Origin: an uncultured Thermomicrobiales bacterium
GTDB lineage: Bacteria > Chloroflexota > Chloroflexia > Thermomicrobiales > UBA6265
Reading direction: 5' to 3'
DNA: 8,053 nucleotides
Assembly: GCA_902806365.1 (NCBI GenBank)
Contig: CADCWJ010000049.1
Span: 1 to 8,053, forward strand
Below, piece after piece: positions 1-6,032 of this stretch. How positions within the stretch are numbered: position 1 is the stretch's first letter; every line of letters begins with the position of its first letter. Position numbers and translations under genes: made by a program. The notes under the pieces were generated by a model that was not told the origin of the DNA, did no database searches, and saw only the letters and a list, made by a program, of their open reading frames with translations.

Positions 1-221
1 AGCTCGACGGCGAGACCGTGATCGTCGCGATCAACACCGGTGTGGAAGCGGTGACGAATCTGGCGGTGATGCTGCCGGACGGGCAGGTGGGTGCCGGAGA
101 CGGTCGCTTTATGGATGTGACGGGCGCGGACGGGAGTGTTTTCTCCAGTGCGAATGGCGTCGTGATCGTGCCGGTGGTGCCCGCCGCCAGCGGGATCGTG
201 CTGGCGCCCGCGATTCGGTAA
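1..221 (+). CDS. C-terminal end of a probable GH13 alpha-amylase-family glycosidase (5' end outside window)
   Basis: Only the last 72 codons are inside the window; the frame is open from base 3 and stops with TAA at 219-221. A GTG at 18 is an internal valine codon, not a start, because the frame continues to the window edge without a stop and the protein reads through it. The visible part begins LDGETVIVAINTG and ends ASGIVLAPAIR. That alternating pattern of short beta strands, with a 'v.vaiNtg' strand followed by 'v.LPdG' and a final strand ending just before the stop, resembles the C-terminal beta-sandwich domain (domain C) that follows the catalytic barrel of GH13 enzymes such as alpha-amylase, maltogenic amylase and alpha-glucosidase. 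No catalytic residues lie in this piece, so the substrate cannot be inferred. Another secreted or sugar-active enzyme with a terminal beta-sandwich is possible. Confidence 0.5.
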   Translation, partial: LDGETVIVAINTGVEAVTNLAVMLPDGQVGAGDGRFMDVTGADGSVFSSANGVVIVPVVPAASGIVLAPAIR

Positions 222-251
222 TCCGTGTGGGGATCGTTGTGGAGCTTTTCC

Positions 252-280
252 GGGCAGCCACACAGAGCTGCCCCTACAAT
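252..280. repeat. Small palindromic element, REP-like (candidate dispersed repeat)
   Basis: GGGCAGC (252-258) pairs perfectly with GCTGCCC (267-273) around an 8-nt loop, followed directly by CCTACAAT. Read on the minus strand this is TTGTAGGGGCAGC, loop, GCTGCCC. From general knowledge, intergenic elements of the form TGTAGGGGC(stem)...(stem)GCCC recur many times in the genomes of Chloroflexota and some other environmental bacteria; that this copy belongs to such a family is recall and has not been searched. It could instead be a weak transcription terminator for the glycosidase gene, but the T-tract that would be expected is missing. Confidence 0.4.
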
Positions 281-338
281 GAAGAACGGAAACAGGGCGG
301 ATGCTCCCCGATTCCCGAATGATCCGGGCTACCGAGTC

Positions 339-345
339 AAGGAGA
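339..345 (+). promoter_or_regulatory. Shine-Dalgarno site fixing a TTG start
   Basis: AAGGAGA lies 6 nt before TTG at 352, the normal distance. The other nearby TTG at 348 is in a frame that stops after a few codons. This site is the main reason to accept the unusual TTG start of the 600-aa protein. Confidence 0.7.
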
Positions 346-351
346 CGTTGA

Positions 352-2154
352 TTGCAGGCAGCGACTGACCGGCCGGAGAACGAGCGGCCAACCCGGCTTC
401 GTGAGCCGATCCCGCCAGCACGGGGTGCCTCGGGCGAGTCCCGTACGGGTCGGCGCGAGGTCGAACTGTACGTGCGAACGTACATGACGTTGTTGCAGAG
501 CTCGGGGGCAGTCGGAATCTCCTCGCTGGAGCCTGCGCACCTTACCGCCGGGTCATCGCTGCACGCGGGTGCCGGTGAAACACGGCCTGACCTCAATGCA
601 TTTCTCTATTCGGTGCAGCGGATCCCCGCCTGCATCGTCCAGGTCCGGCACATCGTGCTCGGGCAGACGCATCGCGCCTTCGTGCGCGCCGGGTTCGCGA
701 CGATGTCGGACTGGACCCGGGTCTCGGCACCCGGCCGGAGGCGCCGCTGGCATTGGGACGACGGCGACGTGCTGGCCGCCTACATTGCGTCCGCGTCCGA
801 CCTGGACGACCTGATCCCCACGATCGTTGCCTATCAGATCGAGTGGAACAAGATGCACCGGCTCCTCCGCGGGGAGCCCGAGGCACGCGAGCTGGTGGCG
901 GGCACGCGGGAGGGGCGCCAGCCAAGCCCCGACGAGATCGCGCGAGTCCAGGATGCCCTGCAGATCCATCCCACGGATTGGGATCGTCTGGGCGCCGTGT
1001 GGGGAAGCCGGTTCTGGCCCAACCTCGCCGCTATCGCGGAAGAGCACAAGCGAATCGATCTGCGGATGTTGAGCGGAACCTACCTCGGCTACGGACGTTC
1101 GGTTCGCTCGTGGTGGCGGCCGGTCAGTGGCGAGCTGGCGCGGGAGAGACTGGCGGAGCGGCCGGTGTACTTCGTTTCCTCCAACACCCACAGTCTTGTC
1201 AATACGCTTTCCGGGGTCGCCAGACGCCGAGAGCCCGAACTGCTGGATTTCATCCGCAAGACCCGGCATCCGGAGATGTACCCGGAGCTGGAAAAGATCG
1301 AGCGGGGGGACGAGCGGTCCTCACTCGAGAACCTGCTGTACTTCGCGGCCAGGCCGTACTTCTACCCTCCGGGCATGGCGGATGCCCGGTCGGTCCGGAC
1401 GCGTGAGGAGAACGCGGTCGGTATCTACCACGTCGACCCGAGCGGCGCGGTCGATGTCGGCGTCCAGGTGATCGACCTGTCGCGGCTCGACCCCACGGCG
1501 TTCGATTCGCGCCTGGCCGGTTTCGACCCCAGGGGCTCGGACGCGATCATCGTCAACATTAACTATCCGCTGGGCATGGCCGCCTATCACATCATGTCCC
1601 AGATCGGCGGCTCGACCGATCTGTTGCAGGGGATTTACGTGCTCGGGAAGGCGGCAACCCTGAACGGCCGGATCGGGGACATCATGATGGCGAATGTCGT
1701 CCACGATGAGCACTCGGGAAATACGTACTGGTTCGACAATTGCTTCGGGACAGAGTCCGTCGCGCCCTACCTGACGTTCGGAGCGGCGCTCGACAATCAG
1801 AAGGCTGTCACGGTCAAGGGGACATTCCTGCAGAACGAGGGCTACCTCGACTTCTACTATCGGGAGAACTTCACGGTCGTCGAAATGGAAGCAGGGCCCT
1901 ACCTCAGCGCGATCTACGAGGATGTGTTCCTGGAACGGCATCCCTCCGACCAGGCGATCAACCTCGCGCCGCTCGCGGGCCAGATCGACCTTGGCATCAT
2001 CCATTACGCGTCGGATACGCCGTACACCCGTGCCCATACCCTTGGCGCGCGAGGCATGTCCTACTACGGGATGGATTCGACGTACGCGTCAACTGTCGCG
2101 ATCCTGCGCCGGATCTTCGCGCTGGAGCGGGAGCGCGCGGAGGGCCGCCGGTGA
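352..2154 (+). CDS. Uncharacterised 600-aa protein with a nucleoside-phosphorylase-like C-terminal domain
   Basis: I do not recognise a named function. The protein starts with TTG behind a good ribosome binding site. Residues 1-35 are polar and probably disordered. Residues 36-110 (ELYVRTYMTLLQSSG, EPAHL, SSLHAGA, FLYSVQRIP) and the following alpha-helical part to about residue 300 form a region I cannot place. From about 390 on the pattern resembles the purine/uridine phosphorylase and AMP nucleosidase superfamily: NINYPLGMAAYHI (about 402-414), a small-residue strand followed by GRIGDIMMA (GD at 442-443), VVEMEAG (EME at 511-513, where this superfamily has its ribose-binding Met-Glu), and YASDTPY (SD at 554-555, where the base-contacting Asp sits). 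It is predicted cytoplasmic; no signal peptide or membrane segment is seen. It may be a family listed only as a domain of unknown function (DUF6909 comes to mind, unverified). Its stop overlaps the start of the thioesterase gene. Whether it is a catalytic phosphorylase or nucleosidase is inference. Confidence 0.85.
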   Translation: MQAATDRPENERPTRLREPIPPARGASGESRTGRREVELYVRTYMTLLQSSGAVGISSLEPAHLTAGSSLHAGAGETRPDLNAFLYSVQRIPACIVQVRHIVLGQTHRAFVRAGFATMSDWTRVSAPGRRRRWHWDDGDVLAAYIASASDLDDLIPTIVAYQIEWNKMHRLLRGEPEARELVAGTREGRQPSPDEIARVQDALQIHPTDWDRLGAVWGSRFWPNLAAIAEEHKRIDLRMLSGTYLGYGRSVRSWWRPVSGELARERLAERPVYFVSSNTHSLVNTLSGVARRREPELLDFIRKTRHPEMYPELEKIERGDERSSLENLLYFAARPYFYPPGMADARSVRTREENAVGIYHVDPSGAVDVGVQVIDLSRLDPTAFDSRLAGFDPRGSDAIIVNINYPLGMAAYHIMSQIGGSTDLLQGIYVLGKAATLNGRIGDIMMANVVHDEHSGNTYWFDNCFGTESVAPYLTFGAALDNQKAVTVKGTFLQNEGYLDFYYRENFTVVEMEAGPYLSAIYEDVFLERHPSDQAINLAPLAGQIDLGIIHYASDTPYTRAHTLGARGMSYYGMDSTYASTVAILRRIFALERERAEGRR

Positions 2155-2645
2155 GGCAGCCGCGGTCCGGGTTCAAGGCGCATGTGCGGGTACGGTTCCA
2201 CGAATGCGATCCATACGGCCACGTCAACAACGCGGTCTATCTCGGGTATCTCGAGCAGGTCGCGATCGATCACGCGGCCGCCGCCGGGTGGTCTTCGGCC
2301 CGGCTGCGGGCCGAAGTTGGGGCCGTGTTCGTCGCTCGCAGGCACGAGATCGAGTTCCTGCTGCCGTCGTTCGAGAACGACATGCTCGAGGTCGTGACCT
2401 GGGCCAGGGACATCAGCGGCGCCCGGGCGTGGCGTGGTTACCATATCCGGCGGATGGACGGGGATATCCATTCAATGCCAGCTAACCGGATGATCGAGCC
2501 GGCGGAGATCGAGTCCCCACCCAGAGGCCAACTGGTGTTGCGGGCAAGCAGCGAATGGGTGCTTGCCAATGTGGAGCGCGGCCGTCCGGTGCGGATTCCC
2601 GTCCACCTGGGCGACGCATTCCTGATCCCGGCGGAAGGGGAGTGA
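2151..2645 (+). CDS. Hotdog-fold acyl-CoA thioesterase (4HBT / YbgC-FadM-like), 164 aa
   Basis: This protein probably hydrolyses an acyl-CoA or acyl-carrier thioester in the cytoplasm. Residues 14-31 contain the signature of the 4-hydroxybenzoyl-CoA thioesterase family, with D20-P-Y-G-H24-V-N-N: the Asp is the usual catalytic residue and the HVNNA-Y segment starts the long hotdog helix. The end of the fold is also typical (SSEWVLANVERGRPVRIP, 133-150). The open frame extends upstream inside the preceding gene to 1740, but that part is a shadow. The real start is most likely GTG at 2151, which overlaps the preceding TGA (GTGA) and has GGAGG at 2139-2143, 7 nt away; this implies translational coupling. 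Compared with the usual form of the family, about 20 residues appear inserted at 103-125, between two strands. The substrate cannot be read from the sequence. Confidence 0.85.
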   Translation: MRQPRSGFKAHVRVRFHECDPYGHVNNAVYLGYLEQVAIDHAAAAGWSSARLRAEVGAVFVARRHEIEFLLPSFENDMLEVVTWARDISGARAWRGYHIRRMDGDIHSMPANRMIEPAEIESPPRGQLVLRASSEWVLANVERGRPVRIPVHLGDAFLIPAEGE

Positions 2646-2697
2646 GGCCCGCCGTGATTCCGGTCGATGGGAAAGACGAGCACGAGACGCGCGAATC

Positions 2698-2706
2698 TGC
2701 TATCAT
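2698..2706 (+). promoter_or_regulatory. Weak extended -10 promoter candidate
   Basis: TGC-TATCAT (2698-2706) fits the extended -10 pattern TGn-TAtaaT and sits in an A/T-rich island (2696-2710) that stands out from its GC-rich surroundings. The position 17 bp upstream (2678-2683, GAGCAC) does not resemble a -35 box. If used, it would give the helicase mRNA a leader of more than 550 nt. Confidence is low. Confidence 0.2.
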
Positions 2707-2715
2707 AATGTCACG

Positions 2716-2865
2716 TCACTGGGCATTGGCCTTGACGAGTTCCTCAAGGGTTTTCCTCTCCGGCCGCATAGCCACGCAGGCGCGGTAATCGCGCCGGCCG
2801 CTGGTATCGCGCCGGAATTCCCACAAGAGACAAGCTGGCGTTCGTCCGGAAAGATGCAGCTGCAT
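2716..2865 (-). CDS. Possible small protein of 49 aa (hypothetical)
   Basis: On the minus strand an ATG (2865-2863) opens 49 codons ending in TGA (2718-2716). The second half has the composition of a real protein: RRDYRACVAM then PERKTLEELVKANAQ, an amphipathic basic C-terminal helix, with mostly G/C third positions. An in-frame TGA lies two codons upstream of the ATG, so it is not the end of a longer intact ORF, though it could be the degraded 3' end of one. A GGAGG on the minus strand (2882-2878) is 12 nt from the ATG, a little far. The start region coincides with the 22-bp palindrome. No family is recognised. A chance ORF remains quite possible. Confidence 0.25.
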   Translation of the reverse strand: MQLHLSGRTPACLLWEFRRDTSGRRDYRACVAMRPERKTLEELVKANAQ

Positions 2866-2870
2866 CTTTC
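2849..2870. repeat. 22-bp perfect palindrome
   Basis: GAAAGATGCAG (2849-2859) is followed immediately by its exact reverse complement CTGCATCTTTC (2860-2870), with no spacer. The A/T content is higher than in flanking DNA. A zero-spacer palindrome of this length is more typical of a dimeric regulator's binding site or a recombination/processing site than of an intrinsic terminator, and no T-tract follows on either side. It overlaps the start codon of the possible minus-strand ORF and lies about 405 bp upstream of the helicase start. Confidence 0.55.
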
Positions 2871-3111
2871 AGAATCCCCTCCCTGGCAGCGCGACGCGAA
2901 TTGCGCGGCGGAGGGTGCGGCGCAAGCGTTCCAGACCGGCTGCGTGCGGCCGGCGAGCATGTGGGTTTGGGTAGCGGCGAGCGGGCCGCTGAGAGCAGCG
3001 TGGCGACAAGCAAGCCACTTCGCTCTCGATTCGCACGGGAACTGTGTGACGAGCAGTGTGGCTGTCGTCGGTTGCGCCCTTCCATGCGGCGTCTCTGCGT
3101 CTTCAGGTCGT

Positions 3112-3193
3112 ATCGACACCACACACGATAAACCCAATCTGAGCTGAGTCTCGAGACCGTTCACCGGACTCGCGGATTGTGTTGTGTGTCGAT
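3112..3193 (+). promoter_or_regulatory. Nested stem-loop in the presumed helicase leader
   Basis: Bases 3112-3129 can pair with 3176-3193 to give 17 base pairs (one G-U) broken only by single-base bulges at 3120 and 3182. Inside the 46-nt loop a second stem of about 7 pairs forms between 3145-3151 and 3166-3172 (core GAGTC/GACTC). The structure ends about 80 nt before the preferred ATG at 3275. It may be a regulatory fold in the mRNA leader; long structured leaders are known for cold-shock DEAD-box helicase genes such as E. coli deaD. Function here is inferred only. Confidence 0.4.
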
Positions 3194-3263
3194 TTTGGCA
3201 CGACGTTTTCTCGGAGTTTTCTCATGTCTTCCAAGAACTTTTCCCTTGCCCAGCTAATACTCG

Positions 3264-3269
3264 AGGAGG
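3264..3269 (+). promoter_or_regulatory. Strong Shine-Dalgarno site deciding the helicase start
   Basis: AGGAGG is 5 nt before ATG 3275. Three other in-frame starts compete: GTG 3179 (inside the predicted leader stem, no ribosome site), ATG 3224 (GGAG at 3213-3216, 7 nt away) and ATG 3308 (GGAGG at 3293-3297, 10 nt away). Codons between 3224 and 3275 lack the G/C third-position bias seen after 3275, which favours 3275. Confidence 0.65.
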
Positions 3270-3274
3270 GCCCA

Positions 3275-5215
3275 ATGCTGGCGTCCGAAACCGGAGGATC
3301 GGCGGTCATGGACCGCCCGGTCACTGATGAATCATCTCCAACGCCGACCGAGCCCACGAATGTGGCGCCCGCGGTAGTCGCGGACACGGCCGATGAGCCG
3401 CGCATGACGTTCGCCGAACTTGGCCTGAGCGAGATGCTGCTGGAAAGCATCACCGCGGTGGGATACGAGATCCCGTCGCCGATCCAGGAGCGGACCATTC
3501 CGGTCCTGATCAGCGGCCAGGACGTGATCGCCCAGGCCCAGACGGGCTCGGGCAAGACGGCGGCATTTGGCCTGCCGATCATCGAATCGATCGAGCCGCG
3601 GGAGCGTGGGGTGCAGGCCCTGATCCTGTGTCCAACGCGCGAGCTAGCGATCCAGGTATCCGAGGCACTTCACAAGTACGGCCGCCACAAGCGGATCGAG
3701 ACGCTGCCGATCTATGGTGGGCAGCCCTACGAACGTCAGCTTCGCGGCCTCCAGCGTGGCGTCCATATCGTGGTCGGGACACCGGGCCGCGTCATGGATC
3801 ACATGCGGCGGGGCACGTTGAAGCTCGACTCACTCAAGTTCTTCATCCTCGACGAAGCCGATGAGATGCTCGACATGGGCTTCATCGACGACATCGAGTG
3901 GGTGCTGCAACAGGTTCCGGCGGAGCGCCAGACCGCGCTGTTCTCGGCGACAATGCCGCCCCGGATCGCCGAGCTTGCCCGCAAGTACATGCGGGATCCG
4001 CAGCGGATCTCCGTGCGCGGCAAGGAAATGACGGTCCCGGAGACCAACCAGAGCTACTACGAAGTGCCGCGCGCGCGGAAGGTCGACGCGCTGACCCGGA
4101 TCCTCGACGCCGAGGTTCCCTCGTCGGCGATGATCTTCTGCCGCACCAAGCACGGGGTGGACGACCTCGGTGAGGCGTTGATGGCGCGGGGGTTCCAGGT
4201 CGAGACGCTACACGGCGATCTGTCGCAGTCACAGCGCGACCGTGTCATGAAGCGGTTCCGCGCCGGCCTTGCCGAGATCCTGATCGCGACCGATGTCGCG
4301 GCGCGCGGGCTTGACATCCCGGATGTCAGTCACGTCATCAACTTCGACATTCCGGAAAGCCCGGAGACCTACGTGCACCGGATCGGCCGCACCGGCCGGG
4401 CGGGCAAGAAGGGGTCGGCGATCACGCTGGTGATGCCGCGCGAGTCGCGGTGGATCCGGACGATCGAGCGCATCACCAAGGCGCCGATCGAGGCCCGGCG
4501 ACTGCCGAGCGCGAACGATGTCAATGATCGACGGCGCGACGTGCTGAAGACGCTCGTCGAGGATGTCGTCAAGGATGAGGACAGCTTCAGCGCCTATGTC
4601 CAGCCGGTGCGCGAACTGGCGGAAACGCATGACCCGATCGACATCGCGGCGGCGCTTCTGAAGATGTTCGCGACGGAGACGGGCCGCTCGACCACCGAAG
4701 TTCAGCGCGATGACGACATTGCGTCGTTCGTCGGGGCTCCCAGCGGGGGTGGCGATCATCGTGGCGACTCGAACATGGTGCGTTTGATGATCAACATCGG
4801 GCGCAACGTGGCGGTTCGGCCGCAGGACATCGTCGGGGCCATCGCCAACGAGGCGAACGTCCCGGGACGCGCAATCGGCGCGATCGACATCTTCGACACC
4901 TACACCTTCGTCGATGTCCCGGCCGACACGGTGCCGCGGGTGATCGAAGCGCTGACCAGGGCGTCCGTGAAGGGACGGCCAGTCACCGTCGAGGTCTCGA
5001 CGGAGCCGGCGGCGAGCGGTGTCCGCAACAATCGCGGCGGCTCGCGTCCCGGATTCCAGGGGCGACGCGATGATCGGCCGTTCCGCTCCAACGGACCGCG
5101 GCCGGGCGGCCCCGCCGGTGCGCGGCGGTACCCGGCAAGCGGCGGTCGCAGCGGCGGCCCCGGTGGATATGACCGTGGAGCTGCCGAGCGTCGCGCTCCG
5201 CGGCGCGACTTCTGA
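3275..5215 (+). CDS. deaD: DEAD-box ATP-dependent RNA helicase, DeaD/CsdA type, with DbpA RNA-binding domain
   Basis: The 646-aa protein unwinds or remodels RNA using ATP, most likely in ribosome assembly, mRNA turnover or cold adaptation, in the cytoplasm. The first 44 residues are a variable acidic/Pro leader. All core motifs are intact: Q motif (F46 and PSPIQ 67-71), motif I AQTGSGKT 88-95, Ia PTREL 120-124, Ib TPGR 169-172, II DEAD 193-196, III SAT 224-226, IV IFCRT 287-291, V ATDVAARGLDIP 338-349 and VI HRIGRTGRAG 368-377. Residues about 400-470 form the linker seen in CsdA-like enzymes. Residues 500-576 match the DbpA-type RNA-recognition domain (MVRLMINIGR, then YTFVDVP and KGRPVTVEVS). 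Residues 582-646 are an Arg/Gly/Pro-rich disordered tail, expected to bind RNA without sequence preference. It stands alone as a + strand unit with a long leader and converges on the PAP2 gene. The family is clear; the choice between deaD/csdA and cshA naming is not. Confidence 0.93.
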   Translation: MLASETGGSAVMDRPVTDESSPTPTEPTNVAPAVVADTADEPRMTFAELGLSEMLLESITAVGYEIPSPIQERTIPVLISGQDVIAQAQTGSGKTAAFGLPIIESIEPRERGVQALILCPTRELAIQVSEALHKYGRHKRIETLPIYGGQPYERQLRGLQRGVHIVVGTPGRVMDHMRRGTLKLDSLKFFILDEADEMLDMGFIDDIEWVLQQVPAERQTALFSATMPPRIAELARKYMRDPQRISVRGKEMTVPETNQSYYEVPRARKVDALTRILDAEVPSSAMIFCRTKHGVDDLGEALMARGFQVETLHGDLSQSQRDRVMKRFRAGLAEILIATDVAARGLDIPDVSHVINFDIPESPETYVHRIGRTGRAGKKGSAITLVMPRESRWIRTIERITKAPIEARRLPSANDVNDRRRDVLKTLVEDVVKDEDSFSAYVQPVRELAETHDPIDIAAALLKMFATETGRSTTEVQRDDDIASFVGAPSGGGDHRGDSNMVRLMINIGRNVAVRPQDIVGAIANEANVPGRAIGAIDIFDTYTFVDVPADTVPRVIEALTRASVKGRPVTVEVSTEPAASGVRNNRGGSRPGFQGRRDDRPFRSNGPRPGGPAGARRYPASGGRSGGPGGYDRGAAERRAPRRDF

Positions 5216-5276
5216 TCCAGCATTGCCTGGGCCCGTGCGGCTCGGGCGATGTGATGGAAAACATGTAGTTCAATAC

Positions 5277-5312
5277 GAAGAGCGGCGATGGCATGTGCCA
5301 TCGCCGCTCTTC
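5277..5312. terminator. Bidirectional hairpin terminator between converging genes
   Basis: GAAGAGCGGCGATGGCA (5277-5293) and its exact reverse complement (5296-5312) flank a 2-nt spacer, giving a 17-bp perfect stem (in practice a tetraloop closed by 16 pairs). It lies 61 bp after the helicase stop and 26 bp after the PAP2 stop on the opposite strand. The T-tract is weak on the + side (GACTTTCT) and absent on the - side, so termination may lean on stem stability or on Rho. Confidence 0.7.
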
Positions 5313-5338
5313 GACTTTCTGTGAGGAACGACTGGTCC

Positions 5339-6019
5339 TCACTCTCCGCCCGAACGGCGCGGCCGGCTGGCGGTGTCGACGCGGGCGCTGAGGTTGGCAC
5401 TGATGAGAACGATGGCTCCGCCGACAAGGGTGCCGCCGATCGTATCGGTCAGCCAGTGGGCTCCGACCCAAATGCGGGCGAACCCCGTCAGCATCACACA
5501 GATGGTCCAGACGAAAACGGCCGTGAAGCGGGCGCGACGGGAAGAAACGGTTTGGAGAGCCAGGAAGGCAACCCCACCGACCGCGACCGAGGCGGTTACC
5601 GAGTGACCGCTGGGGAAGCCAAGTCCCTCGTGCGTGCCGACCAGTTCCGCCACCTCAGCCGTCGGTCTCGGGCTGTCGAAGACGCCCTTCAGGATCGTGG
5701 CGGCTCCTCGCAGGGCCAGGAGAATGATCAGGAACGCCAGCGCTCGGCGGCGCCTCGCGAGCGCGGCACCAATTGTCGCCAGTGCCCAAAGGGGAAGTGC
5801 GATCCGGAAATAGCCGATTGCATTGCCAACTGCGGCGATGGCCGAGAACACGGACCCATCGAGATCCTGCACGAAGCCGGTTGTCCGTGCGTCTATCCAG
5901 AGCGTGCCCGATCCGCGAGCGAAAAGGGAAAGCACGAGCACCATGCCCAGCAGGACCGCAATCACGGGCCATGGGCTGGTCAAGGCGGAAACCGGTCGGT
6001 GTGGACCGGGGGCGTCCAT
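5339..6019 (-). CDS. PAP2-family membrane phosphatase (type 2 phosphatidic acid phosphatase), 226 aa
   Basis: The protein is predicted to remove phosphate from a lipid phosphate or polyprenyl (undecaprenyl) diphosphate at the membrane. The three-part active site is visible: KGVFDSPRP (K111 to R118-P119), PSGHS (136-140, catalytic His 139) and RIWVGAHWLTD (R182, nucleophile H188, D192). Hydrophobic stretches at about 17-34, 55-88, 93-110, 143-156, 166-180 and 193-210 give about six membrane segments, normal for the family, which is usually 180-250 aa. The open frame extends upstream to ATG 6082, but that start would overlap the end of rpiA by 50 bp. ATG 6019 lies 13 nt after the rpiA stop with a weak ACAGG ahead of it and is preferred. 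It is probably cotranscribed with rpiA. The substrate is undetermined. Confidence 0.88.
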   Translation of the reverse strand: MDAPGPHRPVSALTSPWPVIAVLLGMVLVLSLFARGSGTLWIDARTTGFVQDLDGSVFSAIAAVGNAIGYFRIALPLWALATIGAALARRRRALAFLIILLALRGAATILKGVFDSPRPTAEVAELVGTHEGLGFPSGHSVTASVAVGGVAFLALQTVSSRRARFTAVFVWTICVMLTGFARIWVGAHWLTDTIGGTLVGGAIVLISANLSARVDTASRPRRSGGE

Positions 6020-6032
6020 GATGCGCCTGTCG

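Larger units (their letters stand above)
222..351. other. Intergenic gap between the glycosidase end and the 600-aa gene
   Basis: This 130-bp stretch has no coding potential. It holds a palindromic element at 252-273 (listed separately) and a ribosome binding site for the next gene at 339-345. A TACAAT at 275-280 looks like a -10 box but has no -35 partner at the right distance (252-257 reads GGGCAG), so I do not call a promoter. There is no T-rich run after the palindrome, so it is a poor intrinsic terminator in the forward direction. Confidence 0.5.
2646..3274. other. Long gap upstream of the helicase gene; probable 5' leader, no large gene
   Basis: No frame over this 629-bp stretch gives a protein-like translation of useful length. 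The long frames on both strands between about 2854 and 3164 are rich in Cys, Trp and Ser and look like chance ORFs. The stretch holds, in order, an extended -10-like site (2698-2706), a possible 49-codon minus-strand ORF (2716-2865), a 22-bp palindrome (2849-2870), a nested stem-loop (3112-3193) and the helicase ribosome binding site. I looked for hallmarks of RNase P RNA, tmRNA, SRP RNA and tRNA and found none. A novel structured RNA cannot be excluded. Confidence 0.5.

Noticed and set aside
275..280. TACAAT as a -10 promoter box for the 600-aa gene
   Set aside because: There is no -35 hexamer at 16-18 bp upstream, and the bases belong to the edge of the palindromic repeat.
553..2037. Two long minus-strand ORFs of 238 codons each (553-1269 and 1321-2037)
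   Set aside because: They lie wholly opposite the 600-aa gene, are rich in Arg, Pro, Gly and Asp, and show no family motif; they are the antisense shadows expected in high-GC DNA.
1740..2150. Upstream extension of the thioesterase frame to position 1740
   Set aside because: The extra 137 residues overlap the well-coded 600-aa gene and are Arg/Pro-rich without domain character; GTG 2151 with a Shine-Dalgarno site explains the start.
2854..3147. 97-codon plus-strand ORF in the leader region
   Set aside because: It is rich in Cys and Trp with no sensible hydrophobic pattern, and starts inside the palindrome without a ribosome binding site.
2703..3164. 153-codon minus-strand ORF across the leader region
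   Set aside because: The translation is Cys-, Ser- and Ala-rich with no motif. Its last third overlaps the more protein-like 49-codon frame in a different reading frame.
3179..3274. N-terminal extension of the helicase starting at GTG 3179
   Set aside because: The extra 32 residues have no third-position bias, the GTG lies in the predicted leader stem without a Shine-Dalgarno site, and a strong site precedes ATG 3275.
2646..3274. RNase P RNA, tmRNA, SRP RNA or tRNA in the long gap
   Set aside because: I looked for their conserved sequence blocks and cloverleaf shape by eye on both strands and found none.
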